Shown: positions 22,013-32,884 of the stretch, in pieces
How the letters are laid out: every line of letters begins with the position of its first letter
Numbering within the stretch: position 1 is the stretch's first letter
NCBI GenBank assembly: GCA_048772705.1
Contig: JBLWGC010000051.1
Location: 304,268-368,267, forward strand
DNA length: 64,000 bases
From: Leidyana gryllorum EB-2025a
Lineage: Eukaryota > Apicomplexa
Direction: 5' to 3'
The notes under the pieces: generated by a model
What the model was told of the DNA's origin: nothing
Seen by the model: the letters and a program-made list of their open reading frames with translations, nothing else
Databases searched by the model: none
Position numbers and translations under genes: made by a program

Positions 22013-24659
22013 TCTGACTGACGACCCCCTTAACGGAGGTTATGAGTGCCCTTCGGTCGTCGGCTGAGGCCAAGTGGGGTGTCGTAGAGAGCGCTGTGAC
22101 AAATCTATTCTCAAGATTCTCGAAGAACCGAACGAGCTCCAGTCTCTTGGCCTCTCTGGATGCCTCTTCCACCTTCCTCCAGGCACCTATCGTCTCATTG
22201 AGACTGCTGACCAAAACTTTGATAAGTTTCTCAATAGAGGGACCAATATCAGCCGTTTTATCACCGTGGGCACAAATGTCCTCTGCAACACGTGCCACGT
22301 GGCGCAGTTGTTTCAATTTGATCTCCAGAGTGTCATTCTGGAGCTTCGCGATCTCTGTCAACAAACCCCACACACGGTACCGATCGACACAGTGCTCAAG
22401 TGGCTCGTCGTACGTTCCGCTCGATGGGAGTGGGAACGAATAGATGAGCGAATAGTCTTGAAACAAACCTAATGCTCGCTGTATCAAATGTTGGAAGCTC
22501 ATTCTCAACCCCTCCTTGGTGGTTTCCGTGACGTCTCCGCTGCACTTCTCTCTCAACTCATCAGCCTTGCCCAGTACTGACTTGACGACGTAATGCAGCA
22601 TCCAAGTGCCGATCGCATCGGCTTGTTTGAATGCCACCAACCGCTCCAGGGCGTCCAGCGTGGCAAATAGATCATCAGTCTTGATGGCGATCTTGGCGTA
22701 TGTGTCCCACATTCTCCAAGTGTTTCCACCACCCAATCCTAAAGAAGCCGTCTGTGATTGCTTCACAGCATTCTGAATGCATCGCTTCGCCGCTTCCCAA
22801 TTGTCCATCTTGGCGTGAATCGATGACATGTTAGCCCATGCTTCCGAAGCCTCATCTTCCAGATTCACTACCGTCTTGAACGCACTCAGTGCATCTGACA
22901 AGCGTCCCAGATGCATCAAGACGCATCCATACGTGAATTGAGTCTTTGGTTGGAGTGGTTGCAACTCCAAAGCCTTCTGAAACCACTCTGCAGCGCTCTT
23001 GAGGTCTCCATTCTCGAAGTACAAGCGGCCCAGGGACCTGGGCGCTCTGGCATAGTGATGCGAGCTTAGAGCCCAAGCTTTCGTGTAGAACTCCGACTCC
23101 CTCTTCAGATCACCCAGGGAGCACAAGAGAGCTGGTGTCTCTCCGACCTCAGCCATCTTCGCCTCCACAAATTCCAGTGCTTCATTCTTCCGGCCTGCTG
23201 CTGCCAAACATTGGACACACTCATCGTACATCCGCATGGCTTCGAACATCTTCTTGGCAGTCAAGACTGATCCAATCTGCACAAACTTGTGCCCGACCTC
23301 CAACTTCATCTCCCAGATATTGGGGAAGTCGAGCATCCAGGCGTACAGAAGCCTTGTAGGGCTGCTTGGAGTCGGGTCGCGATACTGGTCCTCCAAACTG
23401 AGCATCTGCAAGCAACTTCTCTCTCTCCACTTGTTGCGATTAAACTCAGCTTTGCTCCGCAGCCACAGTCCGTAGCTGAAAATCAGCCAGTTGCCGCACG
23501 ATGTCTTCTCGCCAACAACAATCTCTCCGTCTTCTCGTGTTATCTTCAGTTGCGACGAGCTGACGTCCGTTGGAGGGCGACGGAGACACTCGCGAACGAT
23601 TGTCGAAACAACGCTCCTGGCCAACTCGTCGCTGGCCGAAGATGTCTCGCACACCAAAGTACTCCAGGCCAACAGATACAGCTGTTTCTCAATACTGAGA
23701 GGGGCTCCAGTCTCTTGGTCTTGCTCAAACTTGGGTTCTTCGAGGACATCAGTTTCCGGGTCTATGTCCGTCAGTTTGACGGTGGTGGGGCCTTCACAGG
23801 CTGGAGCCACCGGGGCTGTGGTGTCACTGTCACCGAATATGTCGACAACCAGTTGAGGGAGAGCGTCTTGCTGATACTGTCGCTTGATTCCCAAACGCCC
23901 AGAGAGCTCGGCCCTATACGGGAGACTCGCGACCGCCTCTTTGAAGGCATCGGTCATCCCATATGTCGCATAGGCAGAGGCCAACTCGAGCTTCATCTGA
24001 TGCTGGAACCAACTCGGAGCCGCCTCGCACATTGGACTCTTCACCCAGTCGGCGAACTCCTCCACACCCACACGTCGTAGGGACGGGCACGGATGTCTGC
24101 GACCCCCGGAAACAGAGCGCTGGTGGCAGAGGGCATAACGGCCTCGCCACAGCGCGAGCGACTTGAGGTTGTCATCGTTGCTGAGAAGGTTGAGACAAAT
24201 ATGACGGGCGACGAGGAGCGCGGCGGGGACGTGGACAAAGTCCTGTAGGAGCTCTCCGTCGACTGATAGGGAAGTTTTGATATCTTTGACGTAGTCCGTG
24301 TCACAATCCTGGTTCGGATTGAGTTTCTTTGCACTGAAAAGTGTGGGAATATAGGGAGTCTCTGAGTCAGTTAGCGGAGGCCCTGTGGCATTGAGACGCC
24401 AAAAGAGTCGCAATCCCGTGACTGCGAGGGTGAGCGCTTCAATGGGGCTCAATTTCGCCGAATCTAAGGCTTGTTTGAGGTCTTCCACTGTGCTAAGGGT
24501 CTCTGCAGTCTTGGCCAAGGTGTTTAAGGTTCCGAATTGCGCAGAGAAAAGTGTTTGGTAGTCTTCGGAGAGAGCAGCATGGACGAGTGGTGAGGCATCA
24601 GTTACTTGTCCAGTGGCGAGTGCCAACTCGTCTATGTCCCAGGCAGGATGATCAGTCAT
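21987..24659 (-). CDS. TTC27: TTC27/Emw1-like TPR protein
   Basis: This single-exon gene encodes 890 residues. TPR repeats fill the centre to C-terminal part, including RAPRSLGRLYFENGDL, AAEWFQKALELQP and AFKTVVNLEDEASEAWANMS. These match the arrangement of TTC27 (yeast Emw1), a conserved protein whose partners in other eukaryotes point to folding or assembly of large complexes. The N-terminal third is divergent. An Arg/Ser/Gly-rich stretch near 24050-24130 interrupts an otherwise helical region and could be an insertion or an unrecognised in-frame intron. Confidence 0.85.
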   Translation of the reverse strand: MTDHPAWDIDELALATGQVTDASPLVHAALSEDYQTLFSAQFGTLNTLAKTAETLSTVEDLKQALDSAKLSPIEALTLAVTGLRLFWRLNATGPPLTDSETPYIPTLFSAKKLNPNQDCDTDYVKDIKTSLSVDGELLQDFVHVPAALLVARHICLNLLSNDDNLKSLALWRGRYALCHQRSVSGGRRHPCPSLRRVGVEEFADWVKSPMCEAAPSWFQHQMKLELASAYATYGMTDAFKEAVASLPYRAELSGRLGIKRQYQQDALPQLVVDIFGDSDTTAPVAPACEGPTTVKLTDIDPETDVLEEPKFEQDQETGAPLSIEKQLYLLAWSTLVCETSSASDELARSVVSTIVRECLRRPPTDVSSSQLKITREDGEIVVGEKTSCGNWLIFSYGLWLRSKAEFNRNKWRERSCLQMLSLEDQYRDPTPSSPTRLLYAWMLDFPNIWEMKLEVGHKFVQIGSVLTAKKMFEAMRMYDECVQCLAAAGRKNEALEFVEAKMAEVGETPALLCSLGDLKRESEFYTKAWALSSHHYARAPRSLGRLYFENGDLKSAAEWFQKALELQPLQPKTQFTYGCVLMHLGRLSDALSAFKTVVNLEDEASEAWANMSSIHAKMDNWEAAKRCIQNAVKQSQTASLGLGGGNTWRMWDTYAKIAIKTDDLFATLDALERLVAFKQADAIGTWMLHYVVKSVLGKADELREKCSGDVTETTKEGLRMSFQHLIQRALGLFQDYSLIYSFPLPSSGTYDEPLEHCVDRYRVWGLLTEIAKLQNDTLEIKLKQLRHVARVAEDICAHGDKTADIGPSIEKLIKVLVSSLNETIGAWRKVEEASREAKRLELVRFFENLENRFVTALSTTPHLASADDRRALITSVKGVVSQTTTYMNGA

Positions 24660-25083
24660 TGTGAGTCTACAGCCGTTTTTGGAGGCAAAAAAACCGTCTC
24701 AGGCAGCAGAGAGCACTTGTTAGCAGTTTGAGTTCCATAATGACAACACCAATTTATGTAGAGAACGTACACTTGGGTCAGCTCCATCAGTGATGGTTAA
24801 TAGGAAGCCTGTGCAGCTTATGGGTTTGTGAAAAGGGAGAATGAGTGAGTACTGGATGTGAGCTAGGGTTTGAGAGTTGTTTGTGGTGGAAAAGAGTTGT
24901 GGATTCTGTCGGTTTTTTGGTTGTCTCACTGGCGGCTTCGGCATCTAGCCTTGACTTGGTGCTCTCCGCTTAGCTAGTTAGAATCTTGCGGAGTTGACGG
25001 TTGGTCTTGACCAGAAGAAAAATTTGTTGGAGGGCGTAGATGGCAGTATTACTACGGGTGAAATCCGTTGGCCGTATGTGAAG
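24660..25083. other. Divergent intergenic region (TTC27 / CCR4)
   Basis: These 424 nt separate two outward-reading start codons, the widest divergent spacer in the window. I see no supported ORF, RNA gene or strong repeat. It presumably holds both promoters and 5' UTRs. The CCR4 frame is open upstream to 24994 but has no ATG there. Confidence 0.5.
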
Positions 25084-28000
25084 ATGGAGATTGTTTCTCG
25101 GGAACGGCCGCCGCCTCCGCCGCCCACACGGGGTCCACCTATGAGTATATCGGTGGCGCGATTGCCTCCTCCACCCACGATGTTAAAAATGCCCCCACCT
25201 CAACCACCAATTAGGTTATTATCCACTACCAATACACCTGGCTCAAGTGATTCAGCAGCGATAACAAGATGCGATTTGATGTGGGCTGCAAGCAACAATG
25301 CGGCTGGTGAATCGTTCACGCCAGTTCAAGGTTGCGAAATCCACCCTTTCGTTATTCTCAGGGACAAAGAGAACCACGGCCACGATGATGACGACTTGGA
25401 CGCCCTACGCAGCACCGGAATTAGGATGCACTACAGATGGAAACGTGGACCTGCTCGCGCAGTGTGCTTCTTCCATCCCCACCGCGTCGCTACCACACAG
25501 TGCACTATCACACTGAGATGTTTTTGCTCCTACCACTGTTTCGACAGAGGACACAAACAACTTCGACGCTTTTACGCATCGGGTGGCAAGTGGAGCCTCC
25601 CCCGTCAACCCAATGAGTTCACGTATGGTGTTCCCTGCAAAGCCATGTCCTCCGGGGACATCGATAGTATGCGGGAGCCAGACGAAACCCATTACCGCCT
25701 CCTTCGGCAAGCTGGTCTCGTCGTTGACCCAGAACAAGAGGTCTGGCAAGTCGTCAGCTACAATCGGAACTTCAGTCCGCGGAAAGAAGACGTGGGACAC
25801 CAACTGAAGTTCGAGTGTTGCCTCGTTTACGATCCTTCCGCCCTTCCCTCCGAGCCTCCCCTACCCGTGAAAGCATCCGCTGCTGCCACTGGACTGGTCA
25901 GAGTAGTCACCAGCGCTCACGATCAACCCTCGCTAGCCCCCAGCATATCACATTCCGAACAACCCACCAGGCCCCTACATGTCACCGGACCGCGAAGCAG
26001 TCCCGTTGTATCAACTTCTGGTGGCGATCCACGCAAGCAGTGTTTCGCTGCAACAAATGATGTCAATGAACAACGGTTCTGGGCAGAATTCGACAGCAAA
26101 CGCTCCACCGAAAACTCGGATTCATACCGAGTGGTGGCGACGAGTTGTGTGGTACCTCAAGCACCCTTTTCCGAAGCTCGCGAAGTGGTCCCTGTGGGCC
26201 TCTTGGCACTATTCTCTACCCTCCCAAGTGCCCAAACCCCTCAACGAGTTATCCCCGCTGGGTCGCCACTAGCTCGAGCTCTCGGTATTGGCCTCAGCAA
26301 TAAGCGCTTACGCATTCAGCATCAGCAGAGTGCCTTTATATATCACAACGATCCTGGAGCACGACTTTCAGCTCATTATGCCCATCAGAAATCCGCTCAA
26401 GTCCCCTCCATAGTAGAGCGACGCGAAACCCTCCTTACTGATAACGCTTTCGCCACATGGAGTCGCAGTTCTGCAGGCGGCTCCGCTGCTGCCAAGGCGG
26501 TAGCTGCGACTGCAAAAGCTAAGCACGCCGCGGGACGCGCTGGGAAAGCAGTATTGACGGTTCTCCCACGTGACCCTTCGGCAGCCGAACAGGGAAGAAT
26601 GCGAGGTGGAATTCCAGGAAAGATGAGTATCCAAGACTCCGGAAGTCACGCCGAATCTTTCACCGTGATGACCTGGAACGTGCTTGCCGATATATACGCG
26701 AGCGTTGAAGCCTATCCTTATTGCGACCCGTATGTATTGGCCTGGAATTATCGACGGGAGCGGCTCTTACACGAAATGCTGGCATATTCGCCTGACGTTA
26801 TTTGCTTACAGGTGGGTTTCTATATTCACCAGCAGTTTATATTCCTGTTCTCGCCCTCCCCCAGGAAGTCCAAGCGGACCACTTCGAAGAATTCTTTGCA
26901 CCGGCTTTGCTGCGGAAGGGATACGAAGGGCTCTACAAGCACAAAACCTCCAGAGTCTTCCGAGGCTCAGGCAAACACCGTGGAGGAAAGTTCGTTTGCG
27001 ATGGATGTGCTACCTTCTACAAGATACCAAAGTAAGTCAACTCCCTGAAGCGCAATGACGCATACGCCGGTTGTCTCAGGTTCAGGCTGGTTGACCACTT
27101 TGGGATAGAGTTCGCCCGTGTGATCCCGCCAAATGCTCGCGCATTTGACAACAAGTCCGATAAGAGGCTGAACAAGGATAATGTTGCGCTGGTCATGTGT
27201 TTGGAGCAAATGATTGTCGCTCCCAACAACGGGCGTGCAAGTGGTGGCAAGATGAAGAACGCCGCTGGGCCGCCCTCTATTGACCCAGCAACCGGTGTAC
27301 CCACTGGATTGTCAAACGTGACAACCAGCACTCGGCGGTTGGTTGTTGCGAACACTCATATTTTGGCCAACCCAGAAGCTCCTGATGTGAAAATATGGCA
27401 GGCCAATACGCTGACCACGTGAGTACTGAGGCTGCGCGATAATTCACAGTTCTTTCTATAGGGTGCTCACGGACTATATGGAGAAGTCTCTCACATTTCA
27501 TAGAGTTGAGGGAGCTTCGCGCGTGCCTGGGCTCGTTATCTGCGGTGATTTCAACTCCACCCCCGACGGTGCGGTGTATCAGTTGGTGACAGCTGGTGCG
27601 TGCGATGCCAGCCACGAGGAATTACAATCAAGCGATGTATATAAGTGGCTTCACGACATCAATCTTGGCCACGGTCTGAATTTGCGGTCGAGCTATGGCG
27701 CGGTAAGTGGATGCAGCGAGTATGAGGCGTCATTTCGCGATGTCCAGGCAAACTACATGCGAATAGAAGCCGAAAAGGCTCTTGCGCACAATGGCAATGC
27801 CGCACAGTCGACTGCTCAGCAACCATACGTGTTGTCACACGCCGCGTATGAGCCGGAATTTACCAATTATACGCACCAATACGTCGGTTGCCTGGATTAC
27901 ATCTTCTTTGATGACCGGTACTTGAAGCTGACTGGAACGTTGGAGTTAGTGAAAGAGCTCACACTGCTTGAGGTAAGATAAGGACTGGTTCTCGGTTGAC

Positions 28001-28115
28001 ATGTGTCTATTTGCAGGAAGCGCAAGCGCTTCAACTCAGTGACTGGGCTTTACCCTCCCCTCAACGGCCATCTGATCACTTGCCGCTACTGTCACGGTTC
28101 GAATGGATGCGGTAG
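25084..28115 (+). CDS. CCR4: CCR4-type poly(A) deadenylase (EEP nuclease) with long N-terminal extension
   Basis: A five-exon, 947-residue protein (introns 26812-26864, 27032-27079, 27419-27461, 27973-28016). The C-terminal half is an exonuclease-endonuclease-phosphatase domain with its catalytic residues: TWNVLADIYA, ICLQEVQ, ANTHIL, ICGDFNSTPD, CLDYIFFDD and PSDHLPLL. This fits a Mg-dependent 3' deadenylase of the CCR4-NOT complex. Leucine-rich repeats, which bind CAF1 in yeast and animal CCR4, are absent. Instead there is a proline-rich start and a Cys/His-rich segment (residues about 130-180, CFFHPHR, CFCSYHCFDRGH) that could bind metal. The start is the first in-frame ATG. Confidence 0.88.
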
Positions 28116-28420
28116 CCAAGCCGACTATTGCTGACCAATGAGAAAGACCACCAATGTACAAGACATCCTGTTTGTTTGCGAGCAATGGCGAGCCACGTGG
28201 GAGCACGCCAAGCCGTCATACCACCCTGGCCCTGGACGACTCCTCTCGCCTGCTCTCTCAGCACATCACATTTCCCAAGTCAGAATAGAGAGAGTTTGCC
28301 GATACCGAACTACACTTATTCCTTAGCTGCCATATTTTCCCCTCACCTCCCCTCCCCCAATAACAGAGCCACATAAGCACGTCTCCGCCTACTTGTTATT
28401 CTACTCTTTCCTGGACCTTC
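28116..28420. other. Intergenic region, no feature seen
   Basis: 305 nt between two plus-strand genes. There is a C/T-rich patch near 28330-28365 and no convincing ORF, RNA or repeat. It probably contains the 3' UTR of the CCR4 gene and the promoter of the next gene. Confidence 0.4.
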
Positions 28421-29130
28421 ATGTCCCGTTGGCAACGGTGGGGACTAAGACGGAAGCTTAGAGACGGGGAGGATCAACGATTTTCAGCAGAAGAGAGCCC
28501 CCCCTTGTTGAATTCCACGACCGCTAAATCCTCGTCCTTGCCGGACTGCCAAGGAAAGCCCCCACTACCGCCGAGCTCTCCCATCCACCGGAGGGCGTCG
28601 AGCATTTTGTCTCGCCGCACGTCTTTGGACGACGCCGCTCGTAGGAAGCGACAAGCCTACATCCGCGCTCAAAGTCTGGAGCACGTGGATGCAGAAAGTC
28701 TGCAGGGTCCGTTTCGTGTGCGACTGCCACAGTTGCAGTGGCAGGACGGGTAAGTGAGATTGAGGCTGTTGACTGACTTTGAACGGGGGGACAGATACGT
28801 CGAACTGGCTGGCATGACATTGAAAATCTACGACTCTCCATCTCCGCTGTTGCGACGTGTCGTATATGGACTGGATTTAACCAACCAAGAGGTACAACTG
28901 GTGCGAGTGGATGCTGGCGAGAGAATCATTGTGTGAGTTTGGGGGGCGCTGTGATTTCTTTGGTATTCATCATCTCTCGTTGCAGGCTCGAGAACGGAGT
29001 AAATGGAATAATCTTCTTGCAGGGTGGCGCACTGCCTCCGTACTTTGGTGAATGGGTGGACTTGTTGAAACGGAAGTTGATGTTCCAACGAGAAGTTGGT
29101 CCAGGAAGAGGGCTGTCACAAATAGGATAA
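28421..29130 (+). CDS. Small protein with possible PH-like C-terminal domain
   Basis: A three-exon, 203-residue protein (introns 28750-28794 and 28933-28985). The first 100 residues are basic, Ser/Pro-rich and probably disordered. The rest alternates hydrophobic strands (GYVELAGMTLKIYDSP, VYGLDLTNQEVQLVRV, GIIFLQGG) and ends in a helix (YFGEWVDLLKRKL). This is the strand-then-terminal-helix pattern of PH domains, so membrane or protein docking is possible. The assignment rests on pattern only. Confidence 0.6.
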
Positions 29131-29245
29131 TCTGCATCGCTGCACAGAATTCAAGCCGCAGAAGTGGTGCATTCGATGCAGGAAGCTTGTGATCGGGAAT
29201 CTGCTCATATTCAAGATTATTCGACTGTCTGTGAGTTCCAGCTAC

Positions 29246-30801
29246 TCACGTGAAGATGGCCAAAATCAAGAGCAATCCGTTCATTGCCACAAATGAGCCC
29301 GATTCAATGGAGAGATCGTACATGGGCGTGAGCAAGGTATTGAAGATTCCCGCACACAATAGTGCGAGTCCCGCTAACTTTCCAATGTGCCGTTGGGCAA
29401 AGGTTGCCGTTATGAAGGAGTACCTGCGTGGTGAATTGGTGCTATGACACAAACGAAGGACGACCTCAACAACTGACCACTGGCTCTCTGCATAACTCTG
29501 AATGGCCAGGAATAAGCCTATCTGAATGTACGAGGCATCCCACCAGCGGCCGGGAAGTATCCGGAAGAAGCACAAAATAATGGAACACAAGGACATGATG
29601 TACATCATAATGAAAGGACCGAAACCATCAGTGATCAAACCTAATATGGGAGAAGTAACAAAAGACCATGGTAACATGAGCGAGAACCATTTCGAAGTTG
29701 CAGAGTCTAGCTGCTCCTCATGACTATGCTTGTACCTATAGAGATAATAATTATCGAATTTTCGTGTCCCTCCTGCTGCTACTCACCAGTCCATGACTAA
29801 TATCATCACTACGTAGTATCCCAAAAAGGGGGCGAAACAGTGCGATGTCGCGATCTCGGCGAACCCACTCCATTTCGGTACAGATCTGCTGCCGTTGCTC
29901 CCTGGTCTCGATGGTGATGGGGCCGCCGATGACTGCGATAACAGAGGCAGGTGAAGCGATGAATGCAATGTTTGAATGAAGAACGTCCCGCGACGCACAC
30001 GTTCTGTAAATCTTCTATGCGGGATCAACCAAGCAGTCAGGAGCAAAAGCGACAAGATTGTGGAACTCATAAAGCCGAAAACTGCCCGAGGAGACAGCAA
30101 TCTGTCCCGAACCGCCCAGTCCATAATCAACGGACTGAACAGAGAGAGACTACGGCAAGCTCCCAGAACACCGATGACCGAAGCTTCGCGGCCCGGAAAA
30201 AGATTCGCCACATCCAGAAAGCCGTAAAAGCTCACCAGAGCTCCACTTCCACATAGGCCCAGAGCCAAATGGAGAATTAGCAGACTATTGGCATAGGAGA
30301 GGGTGCTCAACATCATCCATCCCACAAAATGCATCGAGAATCCTAATACAGCGGTTCGCTTCGGACCATAACTGCATTGTGCATTTATATATGTTGGTTC
30401 ACGCCACTTCTTGAAGAGAGTACATACTTATCGAGAAACAAGCCACCCAATGCTGCTGATATGTATGTGGTGGTGGTCACTGCGTTATCCAACAACTCAA
30501 AAGCAGTTATACGTTCTCGGCACATCGGGTTCTCTTCTTGACTCGGCGTTGTGGTGGAACACATCCCCGCAAACGTCCCAGCCTCAGCCAGCACATTCTG
30601 AAACGGAGTCCAATTCCCGAAACAGGGAGCCGTCATCATGGACAAGGCGCATGCCACCAGCAGCAGCGTCACGGGGTGTCTCGGCAACGCTGATGGAGCC
30701 GCCGATGTCTCGGGAAAGGCCACATCTGACTCGCTGCTCGGCATAGACCGCCCCTCCAGGAGCGACTCCTCCGAGTCGCGAGAATGTGGAATGCGCATCA
30801 T
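29246..30801 (-). CDS. MFS transporter, SLC43/ApiAT-like
   Basis: A four-exon, 464-residue polytopic membrane protein (introns 29424-29477, 29736-29786, 30372-30427). The N-terminal half has TM1 followed by a lumenal loop with paired cysteines, then GGLFLDNYGPKRTAVLGF, the MFS loop 2-3 motif. SLC43 amino-acid transporters and their apicomplexan ApiAT relatives share this layout, so amino-acid uptake is the best guess. The 54-nt intron 29424-29477 keeps the frame whether or not it is spliced. The ORF ends inside a GTGAGT donor, so a short extra last exon ending near 29116 is possible. Confidence 0.78.
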
Positions 30802-30849
30802 GCCTAGAGGTCCGGCTCGCTCTTTGGGACACCGACCTTCGTCTCGATT

Positions 30850-32860
30850 CTACACATCGACACCCATCAACCGACCATTGGCCGAGTTATTGGTGAGAAA
30901 AGCCAACCTGGAGCTCCCCACTATGCGTTCCATCTCGCAAAGATGGAGATCAGTGTCCCAATATATGACGACAGATCGGGTTTTGCTGGCGGCACCTGCC
31001 TCATTTTCAAAACCAACGACAAAATCGAGTAGTATGTCGGGATTGCTGGGAGGTGAGAGGCAGATGATGTGAGATGCGCCTGTGAGACGATGACGTCGAT
31101 GGAAGAGAAAACGTTCGGTCGTCACGAGCAACGTGCACTCCCCTTTCTTAAACTCTTGTTGTGTCCTGACAACTGAACTGGCCTTGGTGTACTCACCAAT
31201 CTTCTTGTAAACACCTGTAGTGTTCCCATCCTTCAGAATCTTGCAGCATTGCAACATTTCCAAATAGCTGGGCACAATCAACAGGACTGACTGGCTGCTC
31301 AACTTGGCATGGAGGTTATTGCAAAAGTGTGATTTGAAAAGATCCCAGAACCGCTCATGAGCAACCTTCGGGTCGAACTGGGCCCCTGTGGACTTGGTGC
31401 CAACAACGAGAAAGTGGTTGGCCGTCACCGTGTTCAGCTGGCGAGCGATCGTGGGCGTCGAAGCCTTCCACATGGAAGAAGCGCCCCTGAAATTATAGCA
31501 GTGCCTGTTCATGAGGCTGGACCGAAACAGAGACTTCCCATTGCCGAGAAAGATGGTCTGTCTGTAGTATTTTGACAGGTTCTCGTTCAGAGACTCGATG
31601 TAGAAAGACCGCAACCTCGTGATATCTGTTCCCTTGGGGGTCTTCTGCGGGTCCAGGTTCATCACCTCCAGAAGCGAGCGCAGATGCTCCTTGTTCTGCA
31701 TCTCCAACGCGTTCCACCGATCAAAGACGCACAACTCGATACTGCTCAGGAAGTCGTATTCCCTCGTCTCACTCGTTGACCCGATCAGAGTCCTGAGACC
31801 CAAGGGGGAGGCAACGATGACATTGGCATGGTACAAGTCCACCATATACTTGGAGGCTTTACGGGGGTTGACGGCCGAAAAGTTGACACCAACACGGAAG
31901 TTATCGTCGTTGTCCCCTCGAAAAGTCTCAACAAAGTCGAGAGGTTTGGGATTACCCTTCGTCTCGACCATTTGCAGTCCCACCTCGGCGTCGAGATCCA
32001 ACTCGCCACTTTCGTCAAAGGCGCACAACTCGACCATCATCTTTTCTTCGTCCTCAGTCTGCGAAAAGATTGAGATATAGGTGCAGCTCAAACACTCTCA
32101 TCATTACCTTAGCGCCTTCTGGCAACAGATCTTTAAGATCTTCGAGCCATTGTTTGGCTGTGAACTTAGTTGGAGTAACGATGAGGATACGTGCTTTTGT
32201 CCATCCCTCTGTACGAAACGATTTTTCCTTGCCATCATTACTCGATGCCTCATCCCCCGCCTGATCGTTGCTCAGTTGCCTCAAATGGTCCACCAGCCCC
32301 TGAGTTGCCATTAGATGCCGCATGAGATGCAGAGCTACAAGCCTGCGGACATGATCCACAGATATGATGTTCGAGAGACTAAAGTCCACATCGCGGTATT
32401 GTGTCAGATGATCCCACAACAACGGGAAGTTTACATAATCCGACGCTTGGGGGAGAGCAGAGGGGCTCGAGGTCAGACCGCTCAGGCTGGTAAAGGCGTA
32501 CTGCAGGTGACGTTCTTCCAACAGCTTCCCATCTAAGACATCCAGCTCGTTTAAGAGCTGCAGAAAAGAGGATTTTGACCAGAGAGCCTCGAAACGGCTT
32601 TTGAGACCCTCTTCCACATCGACTCTGCTCGATATATCGAGAGTAGCGAACTCTTGTGAACACTCTTCCCCATCACCATCAACCAATTCCTCCCGAATGG
32701 CTCGAAAGTTCGATGGGAGCGAGTTTTGATACGTCCAGAAAGCTGGGAATGCGGTCGAGTCAAGCCAAGTTGCGGTCTTGTGCTGCTTCTTCTTCTTCTT
32801 GCTGACCGAAGTGGCAGCAGCCCGCTCCAGCCGACGCTTCCCTTTCCCCGCCGAGCTCAT
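30850..32860 (-). CDS. UTP25: UTP25 (DIEXF/Def) nucleolar rRNA-processing factor
   Basis: A two-exon, 653-residue protein with intron 32059-32107. It shows the UTP25 order: ARILIVTPTKFTAKQWLEDL, then FRGDNDDNFRVG, then VIVASPLGLR, then DFLSSIELCVFDRW, then KGTDITRLRSFYIESL and YYRQTIFL. The family is a DEAD-box-like but non-catalytic component of the U3 snoRNP/SSU processome acting in 18S rRNA maturation. The N-terminus has a lysine run (KKKKKQHK) suited to nucleolar targeting. Its start is 24 nt from the start of the divergent gene. Confidence 0.9.
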
Positions 32861-32884
32861 CTTTTTTAAAAGACTTTTTTGGCG

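Noticed and set aside
30638-31072. Antisense open frames over the transporter and UTP25 genes
   Set aside because: They are shadows of well-supported minus-strand genes and have no homology or splice logic.
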